64,000 nucleotides of DNA. It comes from Euptelea pleiosperma (lineage: Eukaryota > Streptophyta > Magnoliopsida > Ranunculales > Eupteleaceae). Shown here in pieces: positions 45,641 through 56,400 of this stretch. Position 1 is the first letter of the stretch. Every line of letters starts with the position of its first letter. The stretch lies in assembly GCA_035048495.1 (NCBI GenBank), contig CM068551.1:16246248-16310247 (forward strand), given 5' to 3'. The position numbers were made by a program, and so were the translations under genes. The notes under the pieces were generated by a model. It did no database searches, was not told the origin of the DNA, and saw nothing but the letters and a program-made list of their open reading frames with translations.

Positions 45641-45884
45641 AAAATAACATAAATTATCAATTATCAAAAATTAATATTAAACTTAAAATAGACTCCCTAC
45701 TAATGTGTGATATTTTAAATAAATGCAAGAAGAAGTGTACAAGTTTTTTAGTATGTACTTAATTGCATAAAGTAATACATTTTTCAGGAACTACACAAAA
45801 TATAATTCAGATTCAAATAAATAATTAAATATAAATTTTGACAACAATCAATATTTTAAAGAAAATAAAAAAGTGTTTAATATT

Positions 45885-46115
45885 AAGTACATACTCTCTC
45901 GTTCTTCTCTTGTTCTCAAATTTTGACAACAATATATAGGCTCTCGGTCTTCTCTCGTTCTCAAATCTCTCATCAGGTTGTTGGTTCTTCTCTATCTCTC
46001 TGTCTCGGTGTGTCTCTGAACCAAAAGCTCATTGTGAGTCTCTCACTTGGATCGGAAGCTCAGCTCGTTGAAGCTCGCCGTAAGCCCTAACAACACTGGT
46101 TGATTGTAAGTTTCT
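45885..46115 (+). other. Orphan CT-rich leader with splice-donor-like end
   Basis: The stretch has many TTCTCTC/TCTCTCTG words, then AGCTCGCCGTAAGCCCTAAC and a GTAAGTTTC donor-like site near 46107. This looks like the untranslated first exon of a plant gene. No coding exon follows before the MITE at 46398. Confidence 0.35.
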
Positions 46116-46397
46116 TTTTTGTTTTGTTTTATTTTTAAGAAAAGCTTGATTCATGAAATGATCGTTGCAAGTTAGGTTTTATAATTACATTTTTGTCATG
46201 TTTGCTGGTTGTTGTAGTTTTGATTGTTACAAACTTTTTTTGAAGCCCTAGTTTGATTTTTACAAAATATGTGGAAGATCGGTTTGTTGGTTACTATAGT
46301 TTAGTGGGCTACCTATTAGATGGGGCAATATACTACAATTTCTCAATGTATGGACCAAGCTTCTTTGTAGAAGATCAATATCCAATCATTGGACTTA

Positions 46398-46812
46398 GGT
46401 GGCATTTGGTAAATTAAGTTATCAGATCTAAAAGCTTAAAGTGCTTAAGATCTGGTAGCTTAATGACTTATGTCTGAATTAGGTTATTTGGTGAAGGTCT
46501 TAAGTCTTAAAATTAAGTCGAGAACATTGTGGGTATTTTGAAATATTTTGAAATAAGTTTTTAGAAGAGAAAGCTTTGAAAAAAAAAGGCATTGTTGGTA
46601 TTAAAAAAGAATCTAAGAATCTTTTTTAAAGATTCATTCACTTACCGCAATAAGTAAAAGTTGGGTCATTTTTTACGTTTCACTTTTTCTTCTTGAGTTT
46701 GGTGATAAGTGCTGAAATTAAGTTGTTTACAAATGCAACTTAATCACCAAAATCACTTAATTTCAGCTGAATCAGACTTAAGGTCTGAAAAAAAGTTTTA
46801 TCAAACGCCAAC
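46398..46812. mobile_element. Tourist-like MITE, GGTGGTGTTTGGTAAA family, copy 3 (reversed)
   Basis: GGTGGCATTTGGTAAATTAAG at the left and TTTTATCAAACGCCAAC at the right, with TTA on both sides (46395-46397 and 46813-46815). Its interior is in the opposite orientation to copies 1 and 2; size 415 bp. Confidence 0.85.
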
Positions 46813-46815
46813 TTA

Positions 46816-47531
46816 GTGTAGGTCTAATTGTTTTCAGTTGTAGCCCATCAAAGTAGTGTCCAACCTACTGAAATTGCTAAAATATATGATTCAATGGGCC
46901 AAGTGTATATTACGAAGAGTACGTAGATACAAAAAATTGATCCGGCTTAAAATAGTTTTCAATGAAATTGATTCGGCTTATCTGTTCTTTTTAACCTTTT
47001 CAATGACAAATAATTCATTGTAACCTCAAATTATCTAATATGCCCCTTAAGTTTGGTTTAAATGGAAATTGCCCCCCATCATTTTTTTCTTTTTGCAATT
47101 TCCCCTCCACAGCTTTGCTTGTTTGTGGCTTCGGCGCTTCACGTGCCGCCTTGCCCCCTCTCGAACAAAATCCTGGCTCCGCCACTAGGTGGAGGTTTAA
47201 GTTTGAACCATGGCCCATTAACGAGACCAAGCCTTTTTCTCTCTAGAGTTCCCCCAAACTTGTCCTCAAACCATTACCCACGGAGCTCAAATAGGCTTAT
47301 TTGGATCAAGGGGAAACCTTACTAGTCATCATCTTATCTGAGATTACAAAAGACCAAGAGGTTGTACTTTTCAAATTCCTTAAGGAACACATTTTACTTT
47401 TATAACGTCCATTTTAAACTGTAGGGTTCATATTGGATCTATAAACACGTGTGAGGCCCCATTAAATACAAGTCTATTTGACAGAATTGTTGGTTATAAT
47501 ATTATAACGTTTACGTGATAGAGGTCACATT
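46816..47531. other. No gene recognised
   Basis: Contains CCTGGCTCCGCCACTAG near 47173, the likely counterpart of the CAGTGGCGGATCC end at 34142. Overlapping open frames at 47040-47325 encode Pro/Ser-rich peptides with no recognised domain. Confidence 0.4.
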
Positions 47532-47925
47532 CAAGGTTTAAAAGGGGCCATTATAACGGTATAACGGACTGGGGGTGTTACCGTTTTTCAATTATAACGG
47601 ATTGTAACAAATAGGGGTAAAACTGAAAAAAAAGGGAAAATAACTGAAATAACGGAAATAATGGCACTAAAATTCAAAATTTGAATTACAAAGTTTCAAT
47701 AAAATTTATAATGGAAATAATTGACTTTTTTTAACAATTTTTTCAGAAATAATGGTTGTAATTATCTTTGTTATAAAGAAAAAATAATGGAAAATAACAG
47801 CCGTTGTAACGAAAATAACAGCCATTATTTTCTGAGCTTTAAAATGGTACATAACTTAATGGGAGAGGTCCGAATATGTTATAACAACTGTTATTTTTGT
47901 TATAACGGCCATTTTTTAAACCATG
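47532..47925. mobile_element. CAAGGTTTAAA element, subfamily A, copy with split TSD
   Basis: It runs from CAAGGTTTAAAAGGGGCC to TTTTTTAAACCATG. The left TSD is GTCACATT (47524-47531). On the right only GTCAC remains (47926-47930) because another element inserted there; GTCACATT is whole again at 48345-48352. Confidence 0.85.
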
Positions 47926-47930
47926 GTCAC

Positions 47931-48335
47931 TAGGGGTGTCAACGGGTCGGTTCCGGTTCGGTTCCTAAGGTTGCCAGAACCAGAACAATCGGTTCCGGTT
48001 CTTATCGGTTCGGTTCCTTACCGTTCCGGTTCTCAAAGTGATGGATCCGGAACTGGAATCGATTATGTATTTATGTCGGTTCCGGTTCCGGATTTGGTAT
48101 ATTGGGCCAAATCTTGAGAATATGAGAATTTTTACACTATTTTTTTATTGGTACCGGTTCTTATCGGTTTGGTTCCGGTTCTTATCGGTTTCGGTTCCTT
48201 ATTAAGCTACCCAGAACCGGAATCGTTATTGGTAGTTCAGTTCCGGTTCCAGTTACTTTTTAATCAGTTCCCAAAAATGTGGAACCAGAACCGGTGTTCT
48301 CGGTTCTGGTTAAACGGGTAAAATTGACACCCCTA
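47931..48335. mobile_element. TAGGGGTGTCAA-ended element with GGTTCCGG repeats, copy 2
   Basis: The ends TAGGGGTGTCAACGGGT and AATTGACACCCCTA are inverted; the interior is GGTTCCGGTTCTTATCGG units. It lies inside the right TSD of the element at 47532, so it is younger. ATGGTCAC is found at 47923-47930 and again at 48342-48349, with six extra bases (ATGGTA) before the second. Confidence 0.82.
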
Positions 48336-48535
48336 ATGGTAATGGTCACATTTACGCATTAGTCAATAACGGAGGGATTTGGTCAAGGAGGGCAATCCCG
48401 ACTTTCAATTTGTTAAGGGAGCGTTGCTTATTAACATTTGTTCACAGGGGTGTGTAAACTTGTGATGGAACTTAGGTGCACTGAAGGAGATGCACCCCAA
48501 CCCCACAGTTATCATAAACATGGTTGACAAAATTA

Positions 48536-48746
48536 GGCCCTGCTTGGTTCAATGCAAATCAGATGCAATGCACCCACTTGACATGGTTTTGGGATTACAC
48601 CTGATTGGTTGGGGGAAGTGGCTGCCAAGCCAATGGATGCAAGCATGTGCAGCCCAAAAACTATGGTAAGTGACTGCAATGCAACTCACTACCGCATTTG
48701 CACTGAAGTGCAAAATGCGTCTCAGTGTCGCGAACCAAGCAGGGCC
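48536..48746. mobile_element. GGCCCTGCTTGG Tourist-like MITE, short copy
   Basis: Perfect inverted ends GGCCCTGCTTGGTTC and GAACCAAGCAGGGCC, with TTA on both sides (48533-48535 and 48747-48749). At 211 bp it is the size reference for the family. Confidence 0.92.
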
Positions 48747-48850
48747 TTATTGAACTGGAATACTCATCAATTGATAGGGCACGGGTGTGGTCCTACTTAG
48801 ACCAGTGGTATCTTAACCTTGCATCTTGACCATCTAAGATATTTTGTTTA

Positions 48851-49251
48851 GGGTCCGGCTAGGGGGACCCCCATTTTGGCGTACCCACCTAGAAGATGAA
48901 TCAATGGCTGATTTTTGGTGAGGATGATTTCCTCATCGTATAGATCACCCCAACAAAAAATCAGCCCATTCTGAAATTCCTAACCCCATAAATGTGGTTT
49001 TCAAGTTACACAGTAAAATTCTGAAATTTCTAACCTCATCAAATGTGGTTTTGAAGTTACACAGTAAAAATCGACGGTCCATAATTCCTCAACTTCGAAA
49101 CCAGTCTACGAATATCAGAATTATTTGAATTTTGTGAGGATGATCTCCTCAACATAGAGATCATCCTCACCAAAAATCAGCCATTGATTCATCTTCTACG
49201 TGGGGTACGCCAAAATGGGTGTAAAAGATAGGGGTCCCCCAAGCCCGACCC
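48851..49251. mobile_element. Long inverted-repeat element, AGGGTCCGGCTAGGGG ends
   Basis: The first ~85 bp (AGGGTCCGGCTAGGGGGACC, TTTTGGCGTACCCACC, AATCAATGGCTGATTTTTGG) are mirrored by the last ~85 bp. The middle holds a direct duplication of about 57 bp (AATGTGGTTTT..AAGTTACACAGTAAAA twice). No exact TSD was found. Confidence 0.75.
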
Positions 49252-49329
49252 TTTAATTTATGCTTCTAAAGTCCATCACATCAGCGGTAAGAAGTGTTTC
49301 GGGATCTTTAATGTGTATTTACTGACTAT

Positions 49330-49780
49330 CACGGCAGTCTGATGCAAGTTGAGGCCTAAGGCAAAAACTCCCATATAAGGCTTTTTTTTATATATATAAT
49401 ATATTAATAGAACTCCCGTAGTCCCGTAGCAGTCAATGCAGAGGACTCCCGCGGCCCTACATAGATCATTTTTTTGGGCCTAATGACTACATGTATGTTC
49501 ATCCCACCTATTGGTGGACAAACAAACCAAAAATCAGCTTGATTGATGATTTCTAGCCATTAAATTTACTACCAAAAAAGTATGCTTGAATCCAGTGGCT
49601 AGAATCAATCCTAAAAGTACTAAAATCTATGGCAATAGAAAACCAATCAAGTTGATTTTTGGTTTGCATATCCAACAAAGGGGTGGGCTAATCCATGTGG
49701 TTAGTGGGCTAGGGCCTTCTCTCACCTGGGCTGGGGGCCTTCTTGACTGCCTTAATGGTCTTATGGTAGAGACCGCCCTG
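49330..49780. mobile_element. CAGGGCCG hAT-like MITE, copy C
   Basis: The ends CACGGCAGTCTGATGC and TAGAGACCGCCCTG are flanked by CTGACTAT (49322-49329) and CTGATTGT (49781-49788), six of eight bases matching. The interior matches copies A and B. Confidence 0.8.
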
Positions 49781-49788
49781 CTGATTGT

Positions 49789-51090
49789 AGCCAATACATG
49801 CGTCAGAGCGATTCCCAAACCTATCAAGCATACCGACATTACTATACAAACTTGTATGCCAACGTGAATTAATTTTTGGTCCGGCTTCAAACATTATCCA
49901 GTTGCAGCATGATAGAATGCCACGTGACATAAGTTCTATTGGGAAACCGGGTGAGCAAGTTTGTTACGTTGTTATTAATTCATTCCTTAAATTAGCCATT
50001 AAAAGAAACTGCATTAAAGGAGATCAAGAAGATCTTGAAGAAGACAAAGGATAAGAAAGAGAGAGCCAACAAAACAAAGGTATACAATGTTAAACAACCA
50101 TTTACCCCAAAAGATCGAGGAGTTGGGGAAAGGCAAGACAACTATGTATACCAACGGGTCGTCGGGCTAACGCAACACGTGCACGGGAATACATCATCCG
50201 CTAATACACTAAAACACACAACTCTCACTCACAATATCTAAAAGAAGGTGCCTCTCAATTTTGGGGATATACTACCCCAACTCTCAATTCTGGGGATATA
50301 CTACCCCAACGGAATAAGAGAGCCTTGATATCTAAGAGAGTTTTTTGAAATGAGCATTCATTTCCTCTAAATACTCTTTTATTCCTTTCCATCCACATGC
50401 CCCAAATGAAAGCAAACGACACCATCTCCCAAAGAACTTTCCCCTTACGGGATGCAGGAACATGAGGCCAACCTCTTAGAACTGCTCTAGTGGACTAGGA
50501 CACATGAAAGGGACCCACTTGTGCTAAAAAATATGACCAAGCAGCCTGAAAAGTAAATTCACAATGTAATAAGAGATGATTCGTATTCACACCGGCCATT
50601 AACCTTACACATAACTCCGTAATTCATCAAAATCCACCTTCTAGCAATTAAATTCTCAAAAATGGTAAGAATTTTGTTCAAAGAAACAGTCTAAGCAAAG
50701 AAACAGATTTTCAAAGGTACTTTAGCTTTCCAGAGATTAGGACAAGGAAACGGTTGCTCCGAAGTCATTCTTTTTTAAGGAGTAAGTTCGGTAGATTTTT
50801 TGTAGGTCATTTGATGAAAAAAATCTATTCGAATTCAGTAGATTTTTAACATCTATTTTTGATTGAGTTTATTAGGGCTATAATATTATCTCTCCATAAC
50901 AACAAGAAATCCAAGCCTGAACGAAACCCCTCGTTTTCTTTCATATTTTTAGGGCAAGCAAATGTTAAATAAAATTCTCCTATTCTTTGCACATCTTTAG
51001 AAAAAAAGGAACTTGGTCTGATACTGTTGTAGAGTGGAGAAAGAGGAAGGGAAATGAAACGTAATACACACACACAGGGTTGGGATCTTG
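49789..51090. other. No gene recognised; short tandem repeat
   Basis: CTCTCAATTTTGGGGATATA and CTCTCAATTCTGGGGATATA begin two tandem ~29-bp units ending ACTACCCCAA at about 50244-50311. Open frames here have no recognised domain. Confidence 0.45.
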
Positions 51091-51248
51091 GGACTTGCCT
51101 TTTTACATGCATAATTTCACTTGTGCTCTTGGGCACAGATTCTGAGAATCCAACGGCCGTTGACAAGCTGAGATTCCCTTTTGCTAAGCCATCGTTGGAT
51201 TCTCAGCCCCAGAGCACGAGTGAAATTACTAGTGCAAAAGGCAAGTCC
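51091..51248. mobile_element. 158-bp inverted-repeat element with GGACTTGCC ends
   Basis: GGACTTGCCTTTTTACATG and AATTTCACTTGTGCTCTTGG at the left mirror GAGCACGAGTGAAATTAC and GTGCAAAAGGCAAGTCC at the right. The GATTCTGAGAATCCAACGG inner block links it to the elements at 29046 and 29285. Confidence 0.75.
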
Positions 51249-51254
51249 TTATAT

Positions 51255-52066
51255 CCCATGAATAGGAATAGCATATCTATATAACAAAACAGGGAAGTTG
51301 TCACCCAACTTATACCCCCTCTTATATGTTCCAACAATGGATGGCCGAGATCTTATCCCACAAATGGACAGTGGATCTCCGCCACTCACACCTGATTTTG
51401 GCAAATACTTTGTCGGGGAGTGCCGAGGGCACGGGCCACCCACTATCTAAATAACAAGTGGTAGTGATTGTCTTATACCCCTTCTTATATTAGATGGCTT
51501 CAATAATGAGTGGCTGAGATCCACTATGCTTCATATCAATGGCTGAGATTAACTCTCACCCGATTTTGACAAACACTTTGTCGGAGAGTGCCTACGGCAC
51601 GGCCACCCACACATATAACAAAATAACTCAGTTGTATTCTCTTATCTTATCTTGCTTCATAAGATAAAGAGTGGTTGAGATCAAATCCATCCATCCAATG
51701 TGGACGGTTAGATTTCAGCCACTCAATCCCCCTCATTTATTCATTCACTCCCACTCATTTAACCTGAATTTTAACACCATTATTTTTTGTTATTTCTGTT
51801 ATTTTTCCATTTTTTTCCCTCTCTGCTTTACAACCCGTTATAACAGCCGCTATAATGGAAAAACAGTAACAACGCCCCAATCCGTTATACCGTTTGAGTG
51901 CGGAAGGCACTCAATTTTTGCAAACAATTTGTCGGAGACTGCCATGGGCACGGGCCATTTACTAGTCTATATAACAAAACAGGGAAGTCGTCTTATCTCT
52001 CAAATGGACGGTGGATCATCATGACAACTGCTTTGTCGGGGAGTGACGTGGGCAGGGCCACCAACT
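51255..52066. repeat. Degenerate tandem array with TTTGTCGGGGAGTGCC units
   Basis: Four units each hold a form of ACAAAACAGGGAAGT / TTATACCCC, a GGATGGCTGAGATC-like block, and an end TTTGTCGGGGAGTGCC..GGCACGGGCCACC (about 51410, 51575, 51930 and 52032). A subfamily A scrap (51775-51892, CGTTATAACAGCCGC) lies inside the third unit. Confidence 0.65.
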
Positions 52067-52209
52067 AGTGAGTCAACTTATTCCAGTCCATATATATCTA
52101 TATAAAAGTTTCTTGTTGGCAAATGACAGTTTGCTCCACCGGTTCTCCTCAGCTACATACAAGTGGCATTCTATCATGCCATGGTTGGACAATAGTTGTC
52201 CAGCTGAGC

Positions 52210-52535
52210 TGGACCATAGACGCACTCTACCAACATCCCTATAATAGAAGGTGGGCACTCTTTGGGGCCTATGACCCAATGAATGCTTGCCCATCCTCGC
52301 AAAGCTACACGACAAAAATCAACCTGATTAGTGATGTGTAGCCATTATATTTGGGCATTTTCATCACGGGCTTTGAACTATTTATGGGCCAAGATGTAGC
52401 CGTTATAAAATGATCAAATCCTATGGCTAGAAATCACTAATCAAGCTGATTTTTGGTGTATAGGTCCACCAAGAGATGGCCAACCATTCATCGTGGGTCA
52501 TTGAGGCCTGTGTGCCACGTGGCATTTTATGGCTA
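52210..52535. mobile_element. F1 foldback element
   Basis: The left arm (ACGACAAAAATCAACCTGAT, TAGTGATGTGTAGCC) is mirrored by the right arm (TCACTAATCAAGCTGATTTT, AGGTCCACCAAGAGATGGCC), ending GCCACGTGGC at about 52514. A similar interior (CATCACGGGC..ATGGGCC) occurs in copies at 60640 and 61848. Confidence 0.75.
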
Positions 52536-52559
52536 CAGATCACCAATCACGCTGCTCTT

Positions 52560-53170
52560 CATGTGTAGGTATATCAGGTGGTGGTCTAATCAATCATGGA
52601 TCAGTGTGCCCAAAAGAAGGTGCTAGGTGGCATGGTTTTATACGCTTGCTATACATCTCCACTGGTATATACATAGAGTAAATCTTTGATGACGGACACC
52701 CGTCACGGACCACAGTATGAGACACGTGGCACACTCGTAGAGACTACTGACCGTATGGATATTTTGCCCATTCTAAAGTATGCCTACATATATACCAAAA
52801 ATAAGTCAGAATCAAACCGTTGGATTAGAGTTTTTCATGATTTACTTTTAACCATGGGATCTCGAGCATTATTTGGGTACTCAGGAGCCCGAGTTTGATG
52901 TCCCCGGGAGACTTTAAGTTTGAAGTCCCCTTCGAAGGGAATTCCCAAAATGCGATGTGGATATATTATTCGTTAGGATCAACTGACATCATTGATGTTT
53001 GGTCCGCCTCCTGATGAATCTACACAGCAAAAATAAGTTTTTTAAGGTGATCTTTAGCCGTTGGATTTAGCTTTTTAATAGCCTGACTTTTGGCCGTTAG
53101 AATTGAGCATGTTTTTGGATCCTAAAATATAACTGATCACGCTGGTTTTTGATAGGTACATCCACCGTTA
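52560..53170. mobile_element. F1 foldback pieces
   Basis: A left arm with CACGTGGCACACTCGTAGAG (52726) and GACCGTATGGATATTTTGCC is followed by AGTCTCCCGGGGACATC-like and F1-type blocks (TGGATCCTAAAATATAACTG, TGATAGGTACATCCACCG). Boundaries are not resolved; it directly precedes the copia 3' LTR. Confidence 0.5.
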
Positions 53171-53264
53171 GAATTGAACATTGAAGAGCAGATGGACAAG
53201 GTCCTGTTTGGTCCGCATCTCAAATAAAACCATTGAAAATATATAAGGGAAATTGTTGTGAATC

Positions 53265-53462
53265 TGATGTTATTCTCACCGATCAACACATACATATATA
53301 TAGCCATTTTATTGTGCTGATAAAACGTTGGAATTCGATCAAGCATTCATTCATTGGTGAGTTACATATATAGCATCCATTCGTACGAGCTACGACCTTT
53401 GATATCTGGAACCGAAATAGATGAAGCGGCGGTCATTCACCCAGCTATTAAATTTTACAACA
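53265..53462 (-). repeat. 3' LTR of Ty1/copia element
   Basis: On the minus strand it starts TGTTGTAAAATTTAATAGC right after a polypurine tract (AAGTGGGAG) and ends GAGAATAACATCA, giving TG...CA ends and 198 bp. A TATA-like tract lies within. Its last ~40 bases match the 5' LTR at 60236. Confidence 0.85.
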
Positions 53463-56400
53463 CTCCCACTTAGATGTTCGCTGCTTTATAGAAATTGCCT
53501 CATTAAAACCTTGTAAGGGAAACCCAGTGAGATAAAACCTGATCAAAGGAAAAAGAGAACAGTACGCAATAGATCCTTGATAATAATAATTCATTTTATA
53601 AGGACTCTCCCCCTGATGTGGACCGGCATGAGTAAAGGAGAATGTCAACAAGAAATTTTGTGGAGCTGACGCATACCGATACAGTATATCAGTTTTTTGA
53701 ATGTAGATGTAGGTAACACCTTGGTGAATAGATCTACAAGATTGTCACTTGAACGTATCTATTGGACGTCAATATTGCCGTTTTGTTGAAGTTCACGAGT
53801 GAAAAAATACTTTGCTGAAATATGCTTCGTTCTATCACTCTCGATATATCCGCCTTTAATTTGTGCTATACATGCAGCGCTATCCTCATATAACGTCGTC
53901 GGGACGTCTGTGATTGAAGTAAAACTGCATGTGTTCCGAATATGGTGGACTACATATCTCAACCATACGCACTCACGGCTAACTTCATGGAGTGCAAGTA
54001 TCTCAGAGTGGTTCGAGGACATTGCAACCATAGTTTGCTTGGTAGATCTCCATGAGATCGTTGTGTTGCCGCAAGTGAATACGTACTCTGTTTACGATCG
54101 AGCCTTATGAGGATCAGAAAGATATCCACCGTTTGCATATCCAACCAATTTTGAAGTATTAGTTGATTCCCTTTAGTATAACAAGCTCATGTTTGTTGTA
54201 CCATGGAGGTAACATAAGACATGCTTGATATCATTCCAGTATCATAGAGTTGGTGCAGAATTGTATCTTGCCAATAAGTTGACGGAGAATACGATTTCAG
54301 GTCGAGTGCAACTTGCTAGGTATATCAATGCACTAATTGCACTAAGGTATGATACTTTAGGACCAAGGAGTGCTTCATCGTCTTCTCGAAGATGAAAATG
54401 GTCTATTTTAATATCAAGTGACTGGACAACCATTGGACAACTCAGTAGGTGAGCTTTATCCATGTTAAAGCGCTTCAAGACTTTTTCGGTGTATGTGGAT
54501 TGGTGTACAAGGATTCCACTCGAGAGATGTTCGATCTGCAGGCCGAGAGAAAATTTTATTTTTCAAGATCTTTCATCTCAAACTCTTCAAGTATGCAACA
54601 GTTTTTATGAGCTCTTTAGGAGTCCCGGTGATATTCAAATCATCTACATATACTACAATCATGACAAATCTCATTTTTGATTTCTTAATAAAAACTAATG
54701 GGCATATGGGATCGTTAACATATCATTCTTTTACTAAGTACTCACTTAGATGATGATACCACATACGCCCAGATTGTTTCACCACATGCGTCCAGATTGT
54801 TTCAATCCATACAAGGATCGTTGAAGTTTGATAGAGTACATGCTACGATTTTTTGAGGAATTTGCTTCAGGTGGTTTAAATCCTTTAAGGACTTTCATAT
54901 AGATGACATTATCTAAAAGTCCATATAAATACGCTGTTACAATATCTATAAAGCACATGTCAAGTCTTTCAGAGACTACTAGACTAATTAAGAATAGAAA
55001 AGTAATTGCATCTATTACAGGGGAATAAGTTTCCTCGTAATCTATACCTAGTCTCTGAGAGAAACCTTGTGCTACGAGTCGTGCTTTATATCTAACGATC
55101 TTGCATTTTTTCGTTACGTTTTCGTACGAACACCCACTTGTATTTTACCTATTTTACAACTTCTGATGTTAGGATTACATGTCCAAATACTGAATTGCTT
55201 CTTTCCACTTTAACTAATCGCTTCTATGTCGACATTCTTCGACGGTGCGTGGTTCAAGATCCTCATCACCTTTTATGATGATAAAAGCTACAACGAAGGC
55301 AAATACATTGTTGACAACTATGTTATCACGATTCTATTTTCTCTTGTACATATATAATTTGTTGAGATCTCTTCATTTGCAGGTACCTGAGCCTCTTCGA
55401 AGGCTGTCTGTTTTGAGATGATGGATGTTGTTTCTTCAAGAGTACTGACTTCTATAGGAGTCGTATGAATTTTCTCTTGTACCCTCTATTTTTTGGGAGT
55501 CACATCTTTTGCACCGACGGGTATGCCACGCTTCAAGCGTGCTGTTGATGATTCATTTGTTACTATGTTGATTGATTGTCCTACAAGGACGTCAATCCTT
55601 GCTGGATTATTTGTAGCTAGTATGTATGATTGCGTTACTTTTGTCGCATCGGTAAAAGAATATGGTAATTGATTAGTAATCTTTTGGAGATGAACGATTC
55701 GTTGCACTTCTATTTTGCATTCAACAGTGCAGGGATCAAGATGAGATTGGGTCGATACATCCCAAGTAAGTTCACTCCATTCTTCAAAGTACTTTCTTCC
55801 CCCTAATTGCGGGAAGTTCGATTAATCAAAGTGGCAATCTACAAATCGTGCGGTAAATGCATCCCCAGTCAGGGGCTCAATATATTTAATGATTGATGGT
55901 GAGTCAAAACCAACGTAAATACATAATCGACATTGTGAACCCATCTTTGTGCGTTATGGGAGGAAATTAGAACTTGCACATCACAACCAAAAGTATGTAG
56001 ATGAGAAATGCTCGGTTGATGTTCGAGTACAAGTTGATGCGGAGAGTATTGGTGACACGCAGTCGGTCGGATGCGAATCAATGTTGTGGCATGTAATATG
56101 GCATGTCCCCTTGCAATGACAGGTACTTTCTTCCGCATTAGTAGTGGTCTCGCTATCATCTAGAGGCGTTTAATGAGGGCTTCTGCCAAACCATTATAGG
56201 TGTGGACATGAGCAACAGGAAGCTCTACATTGATCCCAACCGACATGCAATAGGTATCAAATGCATGTAAATTCCCTAGCGCCGTCGAGGCAAATTGATT
56301 TGATCGGGTAATCTGGAAACCGAGCACGTAATCTAATGACTTGAGCTAAGAGCCTAGTGACTGCAACATTGCGAGTCGATAGTAAACAAACGTGAGACCA

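Noticed and set aside
47040..47325. Overlapping open frames on both strands
   Set aside because: Pro/Ser-rich low-complexity translations beside a transposon end; no domain or splice structure.
53799..54753. Plus-strand open frames within the copia element
   Set aside because: Antisense to the RNase H and reverse transcriptase domains, which read clearly on the minus strand.
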